Source: UBA993 sp964389365 | GTDB taxonomy: Bacteria > Bacillota > Dethiobacteria > DTU022 | Length of the DNA: 64,000 nt | Assembly: GCA_964389365.1 (NCBI GenBank) | Contig: CAYMDO010000002.1 | Location: forward strand, 1-64,000 | Direction of reading: 5' to 3' | Shown: positions 55,225-63,784 of the stretch, in pieces | Position numbering within the stretch: the stretch's first letter is position 1 | Layout: each line of letters opens with the position of its first letter | Translations under genes and position numbers: made by a program | The notes under the pieces: generated by a model | Seen by the model: only the letters and a program-made list of their open reading frames with translations | Databases searched by the model: none | Told to the model about the DNA's origin: nothing

Positions 55225-55863
55225 TTGGTCTGGGAGGTGAAGCAGATAAAAACATTTGAAAACTGCATCCAGTCAATCGTTGCTTTGGAGCCATGTTACG
55301 GAACGGAAGGGGGAAACGCTACCCGGATCTATACCCGCCGGGGCGAGGTGTTCGAGGACAGCCGCAGGTTAAAAACAATCCTGGTAAGATTTCTCAAGTT
55401 TTATGGTTATGACCTTGTTGAGCTGCGTAGGAGCTATAAAGACTATCTATGCTGTGGCCAGGGTGTTCCATTGCCGCTCAGCCAGCACTTGGCTTTAGTG
55501 CCCGTGAAAATGCGGCAGCCGCTGGTGGACAGCGACGGGGCGAGCGGTTATGTCAGTGTAACCGACGTAGTAAAAATAAGCGAGGAAGAAAACCTACAAA
55601 ATACCAGGCAGGAAAAGTGCCGTATTCATTTTCAGGGCGGCTTGAGTGTGCCCTGCTGCTTCACCCGCCAGGCAGTTGAAAAAAGACTTAACCGGGGCCG
55701 CCTGGCCCTTGATCATTACCGTTACCTGCACAGCCGGACCGGCAACCCGGGACAACTGCCGCTGGTTTCAGCCGGGCAGGCTGGAAGCGGGGCAGATATA
55801 TATGAGAAAATAAATGTTATCAGCAGCTTTTTAAGCCAGTTTCTGGCTGATGCCAGATCGTAA
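55225..55863 (+). CDS. Unrecognised protein, distantly ComK-like pattern
   Basis: 212 residues from TTG at 55225. A better-placed ribosome binding site (GGGAGGTG, 55232-55239) points instead to ATA at 55246, giving KTFENCIQSIVALEP as N-terminus, or to GTG at 55237. Visible: NATRIYTRRGEVFEDSRRLK, GVPLPLSQHLALVPVKMR and GASGYVSVTDVVKI. This layout faintly recalls ComK-type regulators, but I cannot assign it. No membrane segment. It is followed by a strong bidirectional terminator. Confidence 0.6.
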   Translation: MVWEVKQIKTFENCIQSIVALEPCYGTEGGNATRIYTRRGEVFEDSRRLKTILVRFLKFYGYDLVELRRSYKDYLCCGQGVPLPLSQHLALVPVKMRQPLVDSDGASGYVSVTDVVKISEEENLQNTRQEKCRIHFQGGLSVPCCFTRQAVEKRLNRGRLALDHYRYLHSRTGNPGQLPLVSAGQAGSGADIYEKINVISSFLSQFLADARS

Positions 55864-55894
55864 TACTTGCAGCGCTTGATCAGGATATGTTTAA

Positions 55895-55935
55895 AAAAGC
55901 GGGGCTTCAAAATCTAACCTTGAAGCCCCGCTTTT
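55895..55935. terminator. Bidirectional intrinsic terminator
   Basis: A perfect 16-base stem AAAAGCGGGGCTTCAA / TTGAAGCCCCGCTTTT between convergent genes, with A/T tails usable on both strands. Confidence 0.92.
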
Positions 55936-55939
55936 AGTG

Positions 55940-56659
55940 CTATTGTTTCTGGTAGATGTAAGCTTCACTGAACCCAGCAGCCTGCGCTTCGGCCAGCCGC
56001 TGGCGGGCATTTTCAAGCCGGGCAAAAGCGCCGACCTGCACCGTGTAATGGCTGGGTTGTGCCGGTTTCTTTTTTTCTGACGCAACTTGGATTACCAGGA
56101 GTTCCGGTGCACTTACGCTTAAGCCAAGAGCAAGTTTGATCCCGTCTGCAATGCCGCCTGCCAGTGTTTCGGCAAAAAGCGGCTCCCGCCAGATTTGCGC
56201 TTCCCGCGGATTATCAAGAAAAAGCGATTCAAGTAATACCGCCGGGCGGGGGTTGCTTTTCAGCACGTAAAAGGAAGCCCGTTTTAAGCCGCGGTTGGCT
56301 ATCTCCCAGCGATCAAGCGCTTTCATAATTGCGCCGTGGATCGCTTGCTGCATAAGCACTGCCGGATCTTTAGCACCCAGACTGCTGTAGATAAACGATT
56401 CAAAGCCTTTTCCTCCCCCGGCATTGGCGTGCAGCGATAGAAAAAGGTCGGCTTCTGCTCTTTTACTTAACGCTACCCGGTCGGCCAGCGAAACATAGGT
56501 ATCACGCTCGCGGGTCAGCAGAGTTTTCACACCGCCCAGCCGGGCGGCAATTTTCATGGCGAGCGCCAGGTTTAAATCTTTTTCCTTCAGGCCAAGATAA
56601 CTGGCTCCCGAATCGTAACCTCCATGGCCGGGATCCAGGACAACCACCGGTTTTTGCAT
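55940..56659 (-). CDS. N-acetylmuramoyl-L-alanine amidase (Amidase_3) with C-terminal SPOR domain
   Basis: Zinc amidase cleaving the amide between MurNAc and the stem peptide, 239 residues. N-terminal VVVLDPGHGGYDSGASY gives the first zinc His, then LTRERDTYVSLADRV, LFLSLHANAGGGKGFE and the catalytic-Glu region VLLESLFLDN. A SPOR-type peptidoglycan-binding repeat follows (YTVQVGAFARLENARQRL). No signal peptide is apparent, so export may be non-classical or occur on cell or spore lysis. Last gene of the minus-strand DUF1659/DUF2922/YvrJ cluster. Stop TAG. Confidence 0.9.
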   Translation of the reverse strand: MQKPVVVLDPGHGGYDSGASYLGLKEKDLNLALAMKIAARLGGVKTLLTRERDTYVSLADRVALSKRAEADLFLSLHANAGGGKGFESFIYSSLGAKDPAVLMQQAIHGAIMKALDRWEIANRGLKRASFYVLKSNPRPAVLLESLFLDNPREAQIWREPLFAETLAGGIADGIKLALGLSVSAPELLVIQVASEKKKPAQPSHYTVQVGAFARLENARQRLAEAQAAGFSEAYIYQKQ

Positions 56660-56739
56660 TTATTTGTCCCTTTCTTTTCCTGGTATTTTGGGCCCTCTCC
56701 TTTGCCGGGAGAGAGCCTGTTGGGCATTATCCTGCCGGC

Positions 56740-56883
56740 TTAATGTTTGACGATCGCGTCTGAAAGAGAATGGATGCTTTCAGTCAGGGTTTCAAGCTTG
56801 CCTTCCAACCGCACCAGCAGGTAAATGCTGACGGCAACCGGGAAACCAAAATTACCGATTAAAACAACCATTTCTTCCATCAT
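56740..56883 (-). CDS. yvrJ: YvrJ family small membrane protein
   Basis: 47 residues from ATG at 56883, behind GGAGGTGAGCTGA; too short for usual gene lists. A single hydrophobic helix (VVLIGNFGFPVAVSIYLLVR) is followed by the family's C-terminal LETLTESIHSLSDAIVKH. It lies between DUF2922 and the amidase, the usual company of YvrJ in Bacillota. Function unknown; holin-like or envelope-associated roles are speculative. Confidence 0.8.
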   Translation of the reverse strand: MMEEMVVLIGNFGFPVAVSIYLLVRLEGKLETLTESIHSLSDAIVKH

Positions 56884-56906
56884 TCAGCTCACCTCCTTCA
56901 AACCAG

Positions 56907-56927
56907 GGGGCGGGCCTGGCCCGCCCC
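56907..56927 (-). other. GC-rich intercistronic hairpin
   Basis: A perfect 9-base stem GGGGCGGGC/GCCCGCCCC with a CTG loop between the DUF2922 gene and yvrJ. No T run follows on the minus strand, so it is more likely an mRNA-stability or attenuation element than a full terminator. Confidence 0.5.
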
Positions 56928-56935
56928 AGCCTGAT

Positions 56936-57154
56936 TTAGTATTCACCAAGTATATCTACTGTCCTGGAAACTACTTGGGCCCTGACCTTGCTTTCAATAT
57001 CACCGCCGGAAGTAGTGAAAACATTACGGCTGATTATTGAATCCATAACCGCTTCTACATCTACTGCTGTTATTTCAGGGTCGGGATCGGCCACTGAAAC
57101 AGTGGAGTTTGTGCTGGCTGCGTTGCGGAAGATCATCTGTAAAGTTGCGCTCAT
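56936..57154 (-). CDS. DUF2922 family protein
   Basis: 72 residues from ATG at 57154 behind GGAGGTGATAAAAA. Typical features: SATLQMIFRNAASTNSTVSV at the N-terminus, VDVEAVMDSIISRNVF in the middle. Small soluble protein of unknown function, nearly always next to DUF1659 and YvrJ genes, as here. Confidence 0.85.
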   Translation of the reverse strand: MSATLQMIFRNAASTNSTVSVADPDPEITAVDVEAVMDSIISRNVFTTSGGDIESKVRAQVVSRTVDILGEY

Positions 57155-57205
57155 TTTTTATCACCTCCTTATGACGTTAAAGTTGCAGCGCAAAAAAATT
57201 TGGGT

Positions 57206-57430
57206 TTACTCTTCTTCAAGTTCGTACTCGACTACCCGGCGTACAGCTTCAAGCGTGTGCAGCTGCAGGCTGCCAATCTCCTCAGCCAGCTCGAACAGGT
57301 CTTCGTTGTCCGCGCTGGCTTTAATGTTGGCGTAAGTGCGGGTGCGGTAGATCGGGTTAAAATTATCATCCAACCCGGTGTTCAGCCGCAGCTGCAGGCG
57401 AGCAGTTAAAGGTATAGCGGTAACTGCCAT
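57206..57430 (-). CDS. DUF1659 family protein
   Basis: 74 residues from ATG at 57430, eight bases after AGGAGGTG (an upstream start would lie inside that site). Contains IPLTARLQLRLNTGLDDNF and RTYANIKASADNEDLFELAE, the family pattern. First gene of the four-gene minus-strand cluster ending in the cell-wall amidase. Confidence 0.87.
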   Translation of the reverse strand: MAVTAIPLTARLQLRLNTGLDDNFNPIYRTRTYANIKASADNEDLFELAEEIGSLQLHTLEAVRRVVEYELEEE

Positions 57431-57852
57431 TTGATTCACCTCCTTGTTTTTGTTTTTTGAAGCATCGTCATTTTAGCCCGCCCGCCGGGAATGCGGCAAA
57501 ACCCGGGTTAAATTGTTAAGCTGCAGGCACGGCGTTACTTGGCCGGTTCGGTTACGCGTATCTGCCGCTAAAAAGGGGCAGTATCTGCCGGACGCCGGTG
57601 CGGGTTGCTTTAAAACCCACAGTATAATTTCGCAAAAGGTTGACCGCCGCGGCTGCAATAGCTTATGTGATAACTTTAACCCTGACCGTACGGATAGTTG
57701 ACTTCCTGATCTATGCACACTACGATATGTATCAGGAGGTCTTTGCCTTGCGGGCCGATACTCTATTCGATTACTTACCGGTATCGTCCGCCTGTCGCCT
57801 GAAACGAAAGTACTTGGGCAATGCCGGGAAAATATGTCGGGAGTGGGGAAAG
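57431..57852. other. Intergenic region between divergent units
   Basis: About 420 bases separating the DUF1659 cluster (minus) from the UbiA gene (plus). The plus frame is open from 57640, but the added 71 residues have no ribosome binding site and no resemblance to UbiA N-termini. Both promoters should be here; none is clear. Confidence 0.4.
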
Positions 57853-58680
57853 ATGCTTAAGGAATATTACAGGCTGGGCCGGCCAATAAACGCCCTGGCC
57901 GGGGTGTTGGCAGTATTTGTCAGTGCCTATGCAGCCGGGCCGTTGTCCTGGTGGCCGGTGATCGCAGCGTCGCTGACGGTATTGCTGATTACAGTTTCCA
58001 CCAACGCATGGAACGATTACGTAGATATTGAAATTGACCGCATCAACAAACCCGGGCGGCCGCTGCCGTCCGGAAAGATCAGCCCGAAAGGGGCCCTGGC
58101 ATTTTCATTAATTGGGACTGCTATTTCCCTGCTGATTGCCACTTTTATTAACCTGCCGGCTTTTTTAATTGCAATCGGGGCCAACATTTTGCTTTACCTT
58201 TATTCATGGAAGCTAAAGTGCACAGTTTTATGGGGCAATATTACTGTTGCTTTGATCATCGGCCTCTGTTTCATATTTGGCGGAGTGGCAGCCGGTAACA
58301 TTAAACCGACACTGATGCTGGCCGTTACCGTTTTTTTGGCGATGATGGGCCGTGAAATATTAAAGACAATGGCTGATTACCGGGGAGATCTTGAGCAGCA
58401 GTGCAGAACCATATCTACCGGATGGGGCAAAGCGTCGGCCCGTCGTTACACAATCGTGTTTTTAACCCTGGCAAAGGTCATGATGCTGGTCACCTATTTT
58501 GTAGAAGATTATAAGCCCGCTTATCTGTACCTGGTTATTTTCGGCCTCTACCCGATCCTGACCTATATTGCTATAAAGGCTAAAAGCGATGCTGACGGTC
58601 ATGCCCTGGAGAACAACAGCACTCTTATGAAGTACAGCTTTTTTATCTGGTTTTTGGCAGTTGTGCTGGGAGCGGCTTAA
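57853..58680 (+). CDS. UbiA-family prenyltransferase
   Basis: Integral membrane enzyme transferring a polyprenyl chain to an acceptor. 275 residues and about eight helices. First Asp-rich motif NAWNDYVDIEIDRINKPGRP (near residue 50), second motif DYRGDLEQQC (about residue 178). The ATG at 57853 follows GTGGGGAAAG. The first motif resembles archaeal digeranylgeranylglyceryl-phosphate synthase-type enzymes; a quinone or chlorin role is less likely because no such genes are near. It converges on the dolichol-kinase-like gene with a four-base overlap. Confidence 0.85.
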   Translation: MLKEYYRLGRPINALAGVLAVFVSAYAAGPLSWWPVIAASLTVLLITVSTNAWNDYVDIEIDRINKPGRPLPSGKISPKGALAFSLIGTAISLLIATFINLPAFLIAIGANILLYLYSWKLKCTVLWGNITVALIIGLCFIFGGVAAGNIKPTLMLAVTVFLAMMGREILKTMADYRGDLEQQCRTISTGWGKASARRYTIVFLTLAKVMMLVTYFVEDYKPAYLYLVIFGLYPILTYIAIKAKSDADGHALENNSTLMKYSFFIWFLAVVLGAA

Positions 58681-59459
58681 CCGAGAAGCGAGAGCAGGTA
58701 AATAACCATTGTGGTTCCGATCGGCACAGTGAGGTCGTCAATTGTTGAAGGTGACAGCAGTTCGGTTACCGTACCGACGCCGGCGGTAATAAAAGAATAG
58801 GCCACGACAGCCTGAAAAGTCAGCTTGTGCTGGTTGATTGGATTGAGCAGGCCAAAAAAATAGAATGCCGCAAAACAGAGGATGAATGCTGATATAAAAA
58901 AGGTCAGGGAACCTTCCAAAGTACGGCCTGTGCCGGTGTGGGCGATCCTGATTTTAAACCTGCCGTATTTCTTGCCGACCACCGAGGCAAAAGTATCGCT
59001 GATGATCATGATCAGGATGCCGCATATCGGGAAGTAGAGCCGGTCGGGGGCAAAAAGGACAAAAACGGCGATCAATAAAGTGATCGAGACGCTGTAAAAA
59101 AAGGGGCCTTCCAGGCGGCCGGTCCGTTCCTCGGCTTCTTCACCGATCGATTCATACAGCTCCTGCAGCTGTTTAACCGAGCTGTCGCGGGAACAAAAAA
59201 AGACCACGATAGCCAGGCTCAGGGAAATAAATACTGCAAAAAGAGGCAAGATAAAGAAAGGAACAACCAGAACGATCAACCCGGTGAAGAGGTGCACTAT
59301 TTTACGGGCGTGAAATTTAGAAATAATATTTTTCTTTTTCAGGAATACAGGGATGGCAATAGTCAGAATTACATAGCCGTAAGCGATGCCGATTAAAACC
59401 AGGTCGTACAAAAAATCCGATAGCGTGTAGCCGGCAATGATCATCAGCAGTTTCTGCAT
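58677..59459 (-). CDS. Dolichol kinase / phytol kinase-like (SEC59/VTE5/CarS-like) membrane protein
   Basis: 260 residues, about seven hydrophobic helices. Family marks are KFHARKIVHLFTGLIVL, ISDTFASVVGKKYGRFKI, TLEGSLTFFISAFILC and ELLSPSTIDDLTVPIGTTM. Members use CTP to phosphorylate polyprenols or to make CDP-lipids. The neighbours (UbiA, geranylgeranyl-reductase-like) suggest an isoprenoid substrate. ATG at 59459. Confidence 0.8.
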   Translation of the reverse strand: MQKLLMIIAGYTLSDFLYDLVLIGIAYGYVILTIAIPVFLKKKNIISKFHARKIVHLFTGLIVLVVPFFILPLFAVFISLSLAIVVFFCSRDSSVKQLQELYESIGEEAEERTGRLEGPFFYSVSITLLIAVFVLFAPDRLYFPICGILIMIISDTFASVVGKKYGRFKIRIAHTGTGRTLEGSLTFFISAFILCFAAFYFFGLLNPINQHKLTFQAVVAYSFITAGVGTVTELLSPSTIDDLTVPIGTTMVIYLLSLLG

Positions 59460-59623
59460 TAGCTAGGCATCACTCTTTCGCTTTACCTTGGGTCACACTA
59501 ACAAACAGCTAAAGTATAGTTAAGAAAATGGGGCCTGTCAAGGCATGAAGCTTCAGTATCAGGTCCTGATCGTCCCGCAAGAAAGTTGCAGGCGGGCCTG
59601 TCCCGCCATTGTTTTACCCAGGT

Positions 59624-60799
59624 TTAAAGCTTGCCGGTAAAAGTTCTGGCCAGGGGATTTTTATCATTTAAATGATGGACAAAAAGATCTACCAGGCCGG
59701 GAAAGCGTAATAGAGTATTGGTTAAATAAAATGTCCTTCTTAAATTTTTTAGCAGCTTTTCCCGGCATAACAGCTCGTAACGGCCGAGGGTATTTAATGA
59801 AAAATCATTGCTGTTCAAGGCCTGGTGAGCAATTTCTGCCGCAATCTGCCCCGAGAGCAGGCTGCGGTTGATCCCGCCTCCCGTCAGCGGGCTTATAAAA
59901 CCGCCGGCATCGCCTACCAGCAGCGCTCCGGGAAAGGCATATTGCAGGCCCTTTTGGGAACCAAAATTTAACGGCCAGCTGGCGATGTTTTCAAGCTTGA
60001 AGCCCGTTTTTAACCGGGGCTTGATTAACGGCATATTTAAAAAGAGGTTGAGCATCTGCTGTAAATTGTGTGACCCGCTGTGATAATGATCGAGGCGCAT
60101 CCCGAGGCCGATATTGGCCCTGCTGCCGGAAAGCGGAAAAATCCAGGCGTAACCGGGCAGGATACTGCCATAGATGTAGAATTCCACTTCATGCGGGTAA
60201 AGCTCAATATTTTCAGCATAAGCCCGTATGGCGACAGCACGGTGGTTCCTGGCATGTCGTTCTCCGTTTCTCAGGGCGCGGGCCAGGGTGGAGGCAACAC
60301 CGTCCGCACCGATAACAACTTTTGCTCTTATTTCGTTATTCTTTTGCCCATTGCTCACTTGCACCCCGGTTACCCGGCCGTTTTCAATGATCGGCTTTTC
60401 AGCAGTTGCCCGGTGAAACTTGGCTCCTGCCCGGATTGCTTCTTCGCGGATCAGGTTGTCAAAGTGAAAGCGTGGCGCTACGGCGGCGCTGAAACCACCG
60501 GGGCTTTTGGCCAGCGGGTAACTTCTCTCGCAGCCTTTAGGAGAAATCAGCCGCATGCGTTTCAGGGAATACATTTTGTCGCTTTTACCGGCAGCATCAA
60601 GTGCTTCCCCCATCCCGGCGCCGTAAAGCAATTCAATCGCTTTAGCCGGCAGGGCATCGCCGCAGGTTTTGTCACGTGGAAAGTCGTCTTTATCCAGCAG
60701 GATTACATCGTGGTTTTTTTCTGCTAAAAGCGCTGCCGTAAAAGCCCCGGCCGGTCCCGAGCCGACAACCACTACTTCAGCATGCAGTTCTTTCACCAT
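59624..60799 (-). CDS. Geranylgeranyl reductase family FAD-dependent oxidoreductase
   Basis: 391 residues from ATG at 60799, behind GGTGAGG. N-terminal Rossmann GxGxxG in VVVGSGPAGAFTAALLAE, then the family hallmark RDKTCGDALPAKAIELL, ADGVASTLARALR, and VGDAGGFISPLTGGGINRSLLSG. Relatives saturate isoprenoid chains (archaeal lipids, phytyl, menaquinone side chains). Association with UbiA and the dolichol-kinase-like gene supports an isoprenoid substrate. Longer starts to 60838 are possible. Confidence 0.87.
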   Translation of the reverse strand: MVKELHAEVVVVGSGPAGAFTAALLAEKNHDVILLDKDDFPRDKTCGDALPAKAIELLYGAGMGEALDAAGKSDKMYSLKRMRLISPKGCERSYPLAKSPGGFSAAVAPRFHFDNLIREEAIRAGAKFHRATAEKPIIENGRVTGVQVSNGQKNNEIRAKVVIGADGVASTLARALRNGERHARNHRAVAIRAYAENIELYPHEVEFYIYGSILPGYAWIFPLSGSRANIGLGMRLDHYHSGSHNLQQMLNLFLNMPLIKPRLKTGFKLENIASWPLNFGSQKGLQYAFPGALLVGDAGGFISPLTGGGINRSLLSGQIAAEIAHQALNSNDFSLNTLGRYELLCREKLLKNLRRTFYLTNTLLRFPGLVDLFVHHLNDKNPLARTFTGKL

Positions 60800-60850
60800 T
60801 GCATCAAACCTCACCATTACCTGATTTTTGGTCGCCAAACAGGTTAGCTG

Positions 60851-62257
60851 TTAATTGTTATCAAAACGCTGCCGGCTTAAAGTGCCCCAGCCACCTCGTT
60901 TAAAAGTAAAATCAATCAGTCCCAGAAAACGCCACCAGCAGTGAATTTGCCGGTAAAAGAAATTCTCGGCAATCGCAAATGCAAATAGAACCAGAACATC
61001 TTTCAGCTGCGGATAACTGCGGTAATAAATCTCTTCCACCAGCAGGGCCGCTGTGGAAAGCAGGACACCCAAAAGAACAGCCACACTGAAGAAGAGCAAT
61101 ACAAAGGGTAGATTAAGCAGTCCGCTGGCCAGTGCATAGATTAAAATAAGGTAACCGCCAATCTCAATCACCGGACCCAGAAATTCGAAGAAAAGAAAGA
61201 AAGGATAGCTGATCATCCCTGCCGTTCCATACTGGGGATTTAAAAACATCTCAAAGTTATTAAATAAACTTTCTGCAAGCCCGCGCTGCCAGCGGCGACG
61301 TTGGGTTTTCAGGCCACCATAGGTTTCGGGCACCTGGGTCCAGCATACCGGATCGGGCACAAACTGAACCCGGTAGGGCCGTTTAATTTTTTTCATGGTC
61401 CGCTGCAGGCGGAGCACCAGTTCCATATCTTCACCGATTGTGTTGGTCAGGTAACCACCGGCAGTAATTACCGCTTTCCTTCTAAACACGCTAAAAGCCC
61501 CTGACAAAATTAACAAACCGCCAATTAAAGACCAGCCTGCTCTGCCGAAGAGGAAAGCCCTCAAGTACTCCACGATCTGGAACCGCACCCAGAATCGCCC
61601 GGAAAGTCTTACTGCCTTAACCATGCCTCCCTCGACAGAAGCTCCATTGGCGGCCCTGATTGTGCCGCCGGCAGCAATTACCCTCCAATCTTTTGCAAAC
61701 AGGTCGGTTATTTTTAGCAGGGCTTCGCTGTCAACCAGCGAATCTGAGTCAATATTACAAAAAAGTGGGTACTGCGCTATATTAATGCCGGCATTTAGCG
61801 CATCAGATTTGCCCCCGTTTTCCTTATCGATAACCACCAGGTTTGGGTAATAGGCAGAGCGATAGATCTTGTTAATCTTTTTTGTTTTTAGTTCTGCCCG
61901 GTAATTATCAAAACCGGGTTCAAGTGAAAATGATTCTTTTAAAACTTCTATTGTCTGATCTGTTGATCCATCGCTGGCCACGATTACTTCAAAATCAGGA
62001 TAGCGCAGAGAGAGTGTTGAACGAACCGTTTCAACGATGGTCGCTTCTTCATTATAGGCCGGGATGATAATCGATATCGGTTTAAAGAAACTGGATTTAA
62101 AAGATAAATCACGACTGGCAATTTTTTCAGCCAGGCTGATATTTTTTATACCAAAAAAAGATATTACCACCAGCACCAGGTAGCCCAGATTAATAGCCAG
62201 AAAATAAAGGATGATAAAGACGCTGTAGAAGATAATAAATATCTGACCACAACTCAT
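60851..62257 (-). CDS. Processive family-2 glycosyltransferase (BcsA/IcaA-like)
   Basis: 468 residues from ATG at 62257, which overlaps the HEAT-repeat gene's stop by one base (TGATG). One N-terminal helix (FIIFYSVFIILYFLAINLGY), then a cytoplasmic GT-A domain: SIIIPAYNEEATIVETV, VIVASDGSTDQT, CNIDSDSLVDSEA, IGEDMELVLRLQR and the processivity motif QRRRWQRG. Several C-terminal helices follow. Probably extrudes a beta-linked polysaccharide such as poly-GlcNAc. Confidence 0.88.
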   Translation of the reverse strand: MSCGQIFIIFYSVFIILYFLAINLGYLVLVVISFFGIKNISLAEKIASRDLSFKSSFFKPISIIIPAYNEEATIVETVRSTLSLRYPDFEVIVASDGSTDQTIEVLKESFSLEPGFDNYRAELKTKKINKIYRSAYYPNLVVIDKENGGKSDALNAGINIAQYPLFCNIDSDSLVDSEALLKITDLFAKDWRVIAAGGTIRAANGASVEGGMVKAVRLSGRFWVRFQIVEYLRAFLFGRAGWSLIGGLLILSGAFSVFRRKAVITAGGYLTNTIGEDMELVLRLQRTMKKIKRPYRVQFVPDPVCWTQVPETYGGLKTQRRRWQRGLAESLFNNFEMFLNPQYGTAGMISYPFFLFFEFLGPVIEIGGYLILIYALASGLLNLPFVLLFFSVAVLLGVLLSTAALLVEEIYYRSYPQLKDVLVLFAFAIAENFFYRQIHCWWRFLGLIDFTFKRGGWGTLSRQRFDNN

Positions 62258-63402
62258 CAGCTTACCTCTTTTGAGGCCAGCACGTAAGCGGCGATTGTGG
62301 CGGCCTTGGTTTTTGAGCCATCGGCTTTCTGAGTAAGTAAAGAAGATCCGGTACTGCCGGCAGCTATCAGGGCCTTGGCTGCGTGGTAGCGAACCCACCA
62401 ATTCTCGTCATTTAATAACTGGTCAAGCATCGGCATCATATTGTCTGCCGGGGCCAATTTAGTAGTCTGGATCGCAAAACTTCTGATCACCCAATCCTCG
62501 TTTTCCAGGTAAAGTCCGGGATTATATGAGGCCGGCAGTTTGCCTATGCGCAAAAATGCCTTCATGATGTGAATAATAGTCTCGTTTTCCGCCCCTGCCA
62601 AAAGACAGTTCAACACCGAAAGAGCTTCAGTATAGCGGTAGTGGCCAAGCAGATCGATCAAAATCATGATCATTAAACTCAGATCAATTTCGGCAGCTTT
62701 AGGCTTCGCTATCAGGTATCTAAAAGCGCCCTTTTTCTTGCGGGAAGCTATAAATTTCACCGGGAGTTCCCCCCGGCTGTACTTATCAAGCAGAGCCGTA
62801 ATAGGCCGGCAGACTTCAATACTGAAGCGGGAGAGAATTTCTGTAATCCCTTCGTAGGTAAAATAAGAGTTACTGACCAGGGCTTTTAAAACAGGGCTGA
62901 AGACACGGGGATTATTTGAAACTGCCAACCCCTGGGCGGCGGCTAAGACAAGCAGGTGGTTTTTACTTTTCAGCATTCTAATCCGGGTTGAGATCGATTG
63001 ATAGCAGCGAAAGTCACCCAGCATTTTTGCTGCTGTTGCCCGATCATAAATATTCCTTTTTAGAAGCCTTTCCCGGTAGTAGCCGATCATGCTGATCTCC
63101 CGGCAGAGGGCTTTGGTTGCTTCAAAATCCCGGCCATCGAGCATCTCTAAGTACGGGGTAAAAAATTTCCTGAAAAAATGGTAATTTTTATTCTTCAGAA
63201 ACGGTTTTATTATATTGTTAAGCTCAGACTTGCCGAGGATATAATCGATAAAAAGCTTTTCCCATTTTTTTTCACAGAGGCGATACTGTTTTTCCTCGCG
63301 TGCATTTTTTATGCGTAAGATCACTATAATTGTCAGAAATGAAATAATTACAGCGCTGACCAAGTATATAATATAGAGCAGGATAGTTAAATAAGGATCC
63401 AT
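62257..63402 (-). CDS. HEAT-repeat protein with N-terminal membrane anchor
   Basis: 381 residues. One N-terminal helix (ILLYIIYLVSAVIISFLTIIV), then alpha-helical repeats of HEAT type, clearest at the C-terminus (NEDWVIRSFAIQTTKLAPAD; NENWWVRYHAAKALIAAG). Likely a cytoplasmic protein-protein scaffold at the membrane. Located between the receiver-like gene and the GT2, overlapping the latter, so a structural or regulatory partner of polysaccharide synthesis is plausible. Confidence 0.8.
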   Translation of the reverse strand: MDPYLTILLYIIYLVSAVIISFLTIIVILRIKNAREEKQYRLCEKKWEKLFIDYILGKSELNNIIKPFLKNKNYHFFRKFFTPYLEMLDGRDFEATKALCREISMIGYYRERLLKRNIYDRATAAKMLGDFRCYQSISTRIRMLKSKNHLLVLAAAQGLAVSNNPRVFSPVLKALVSNSYFTYEGITEILSRFSIEVCRPITALLDKYSRGELPVKFIASRKKKGAFRYLIAKPKAAEIDLSLMIMILIDLLGHYRYTEALSVLNCLLAGAENETIIHIMKAFLRIGKLPASYNPGLYLENEDWVIRSFAIQTTKLAPADNMMPMLDQLLNDENWWVRYHAAKALIAAGSTGSSLLTQKADGSKTKAATIAAYVLASKEVS

Positions 63403-63408
63403 TGATAT

Positions 63409-63780
63409 TTACTCCCCGATTATTTTGTTGATCCGCGAAACCATATCATCGAGCTCAAAAGGCTTTACTATATAATCGCTGGCTCCGGAAAGCAAAGAGT
63501 TACGCAAATCACTTTCCTTGTTTTTAACCGAAAAGATGATGATTGGTATAACCCGGCCGGCATTCCTGAGACGTCTTAGGATCTGGTTCCCGTCAAGATG
63601 CGGCATCATCATGTTTAGCAGCCCAAGATCAGCTTTTCTCGCTAAAAGCTCTTGAAGGGCCGCCTCTCCGTCGAAAGTTTGTATGACCCGGTAACCTTCC
63701 TGCTTCAGGCGGGCAGAAATCAGGTTGTTGATTCTTTTTTCGTCTTCAGCGATCAAAACAGTTTTAGATTCTGACATCAT
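63409..63780 (-). CDS. Single-domain receiver protein lacking the phospho-acceptor Asp
   Basis: 123 residues from ATG at 63780, behind AGGTGA; a longer frame to 63831 is unlikely. CheY-like fold: KTVLIAEDEKRINNLI (acidic pocket), IIIFSVKN (Ser switch residue) and SDYIVKPFE (Lys). The phosphorylation-site strand reads LGLLNMMMPHLDG, with Asn where receivers have Asp. It is therefore probably a phosphorylation-independent pseudo-receiver. It lies four bases after the stop of the gene entering from the window edge. Confidence 0.8.
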   Translation of the reverse strand: MMSESKTVLIAEDEKRINNLISARLKQEGYRVIQTFDGEAALQELLARKADLGLLNMMMPHLDGNQILRRLRNAGRVIPIIIFSVKNKESDLRNSLLSGASDYIVKPFELDDMVSRINKIIGE

Positions 63781-63784
63781 TAGC

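Noticed and set aside
57640..57852. N-terminal extension of the UbiA prenyltransferase
   Set aside because: No ribosome binding site at 57640 and no family similarity in the added residues.
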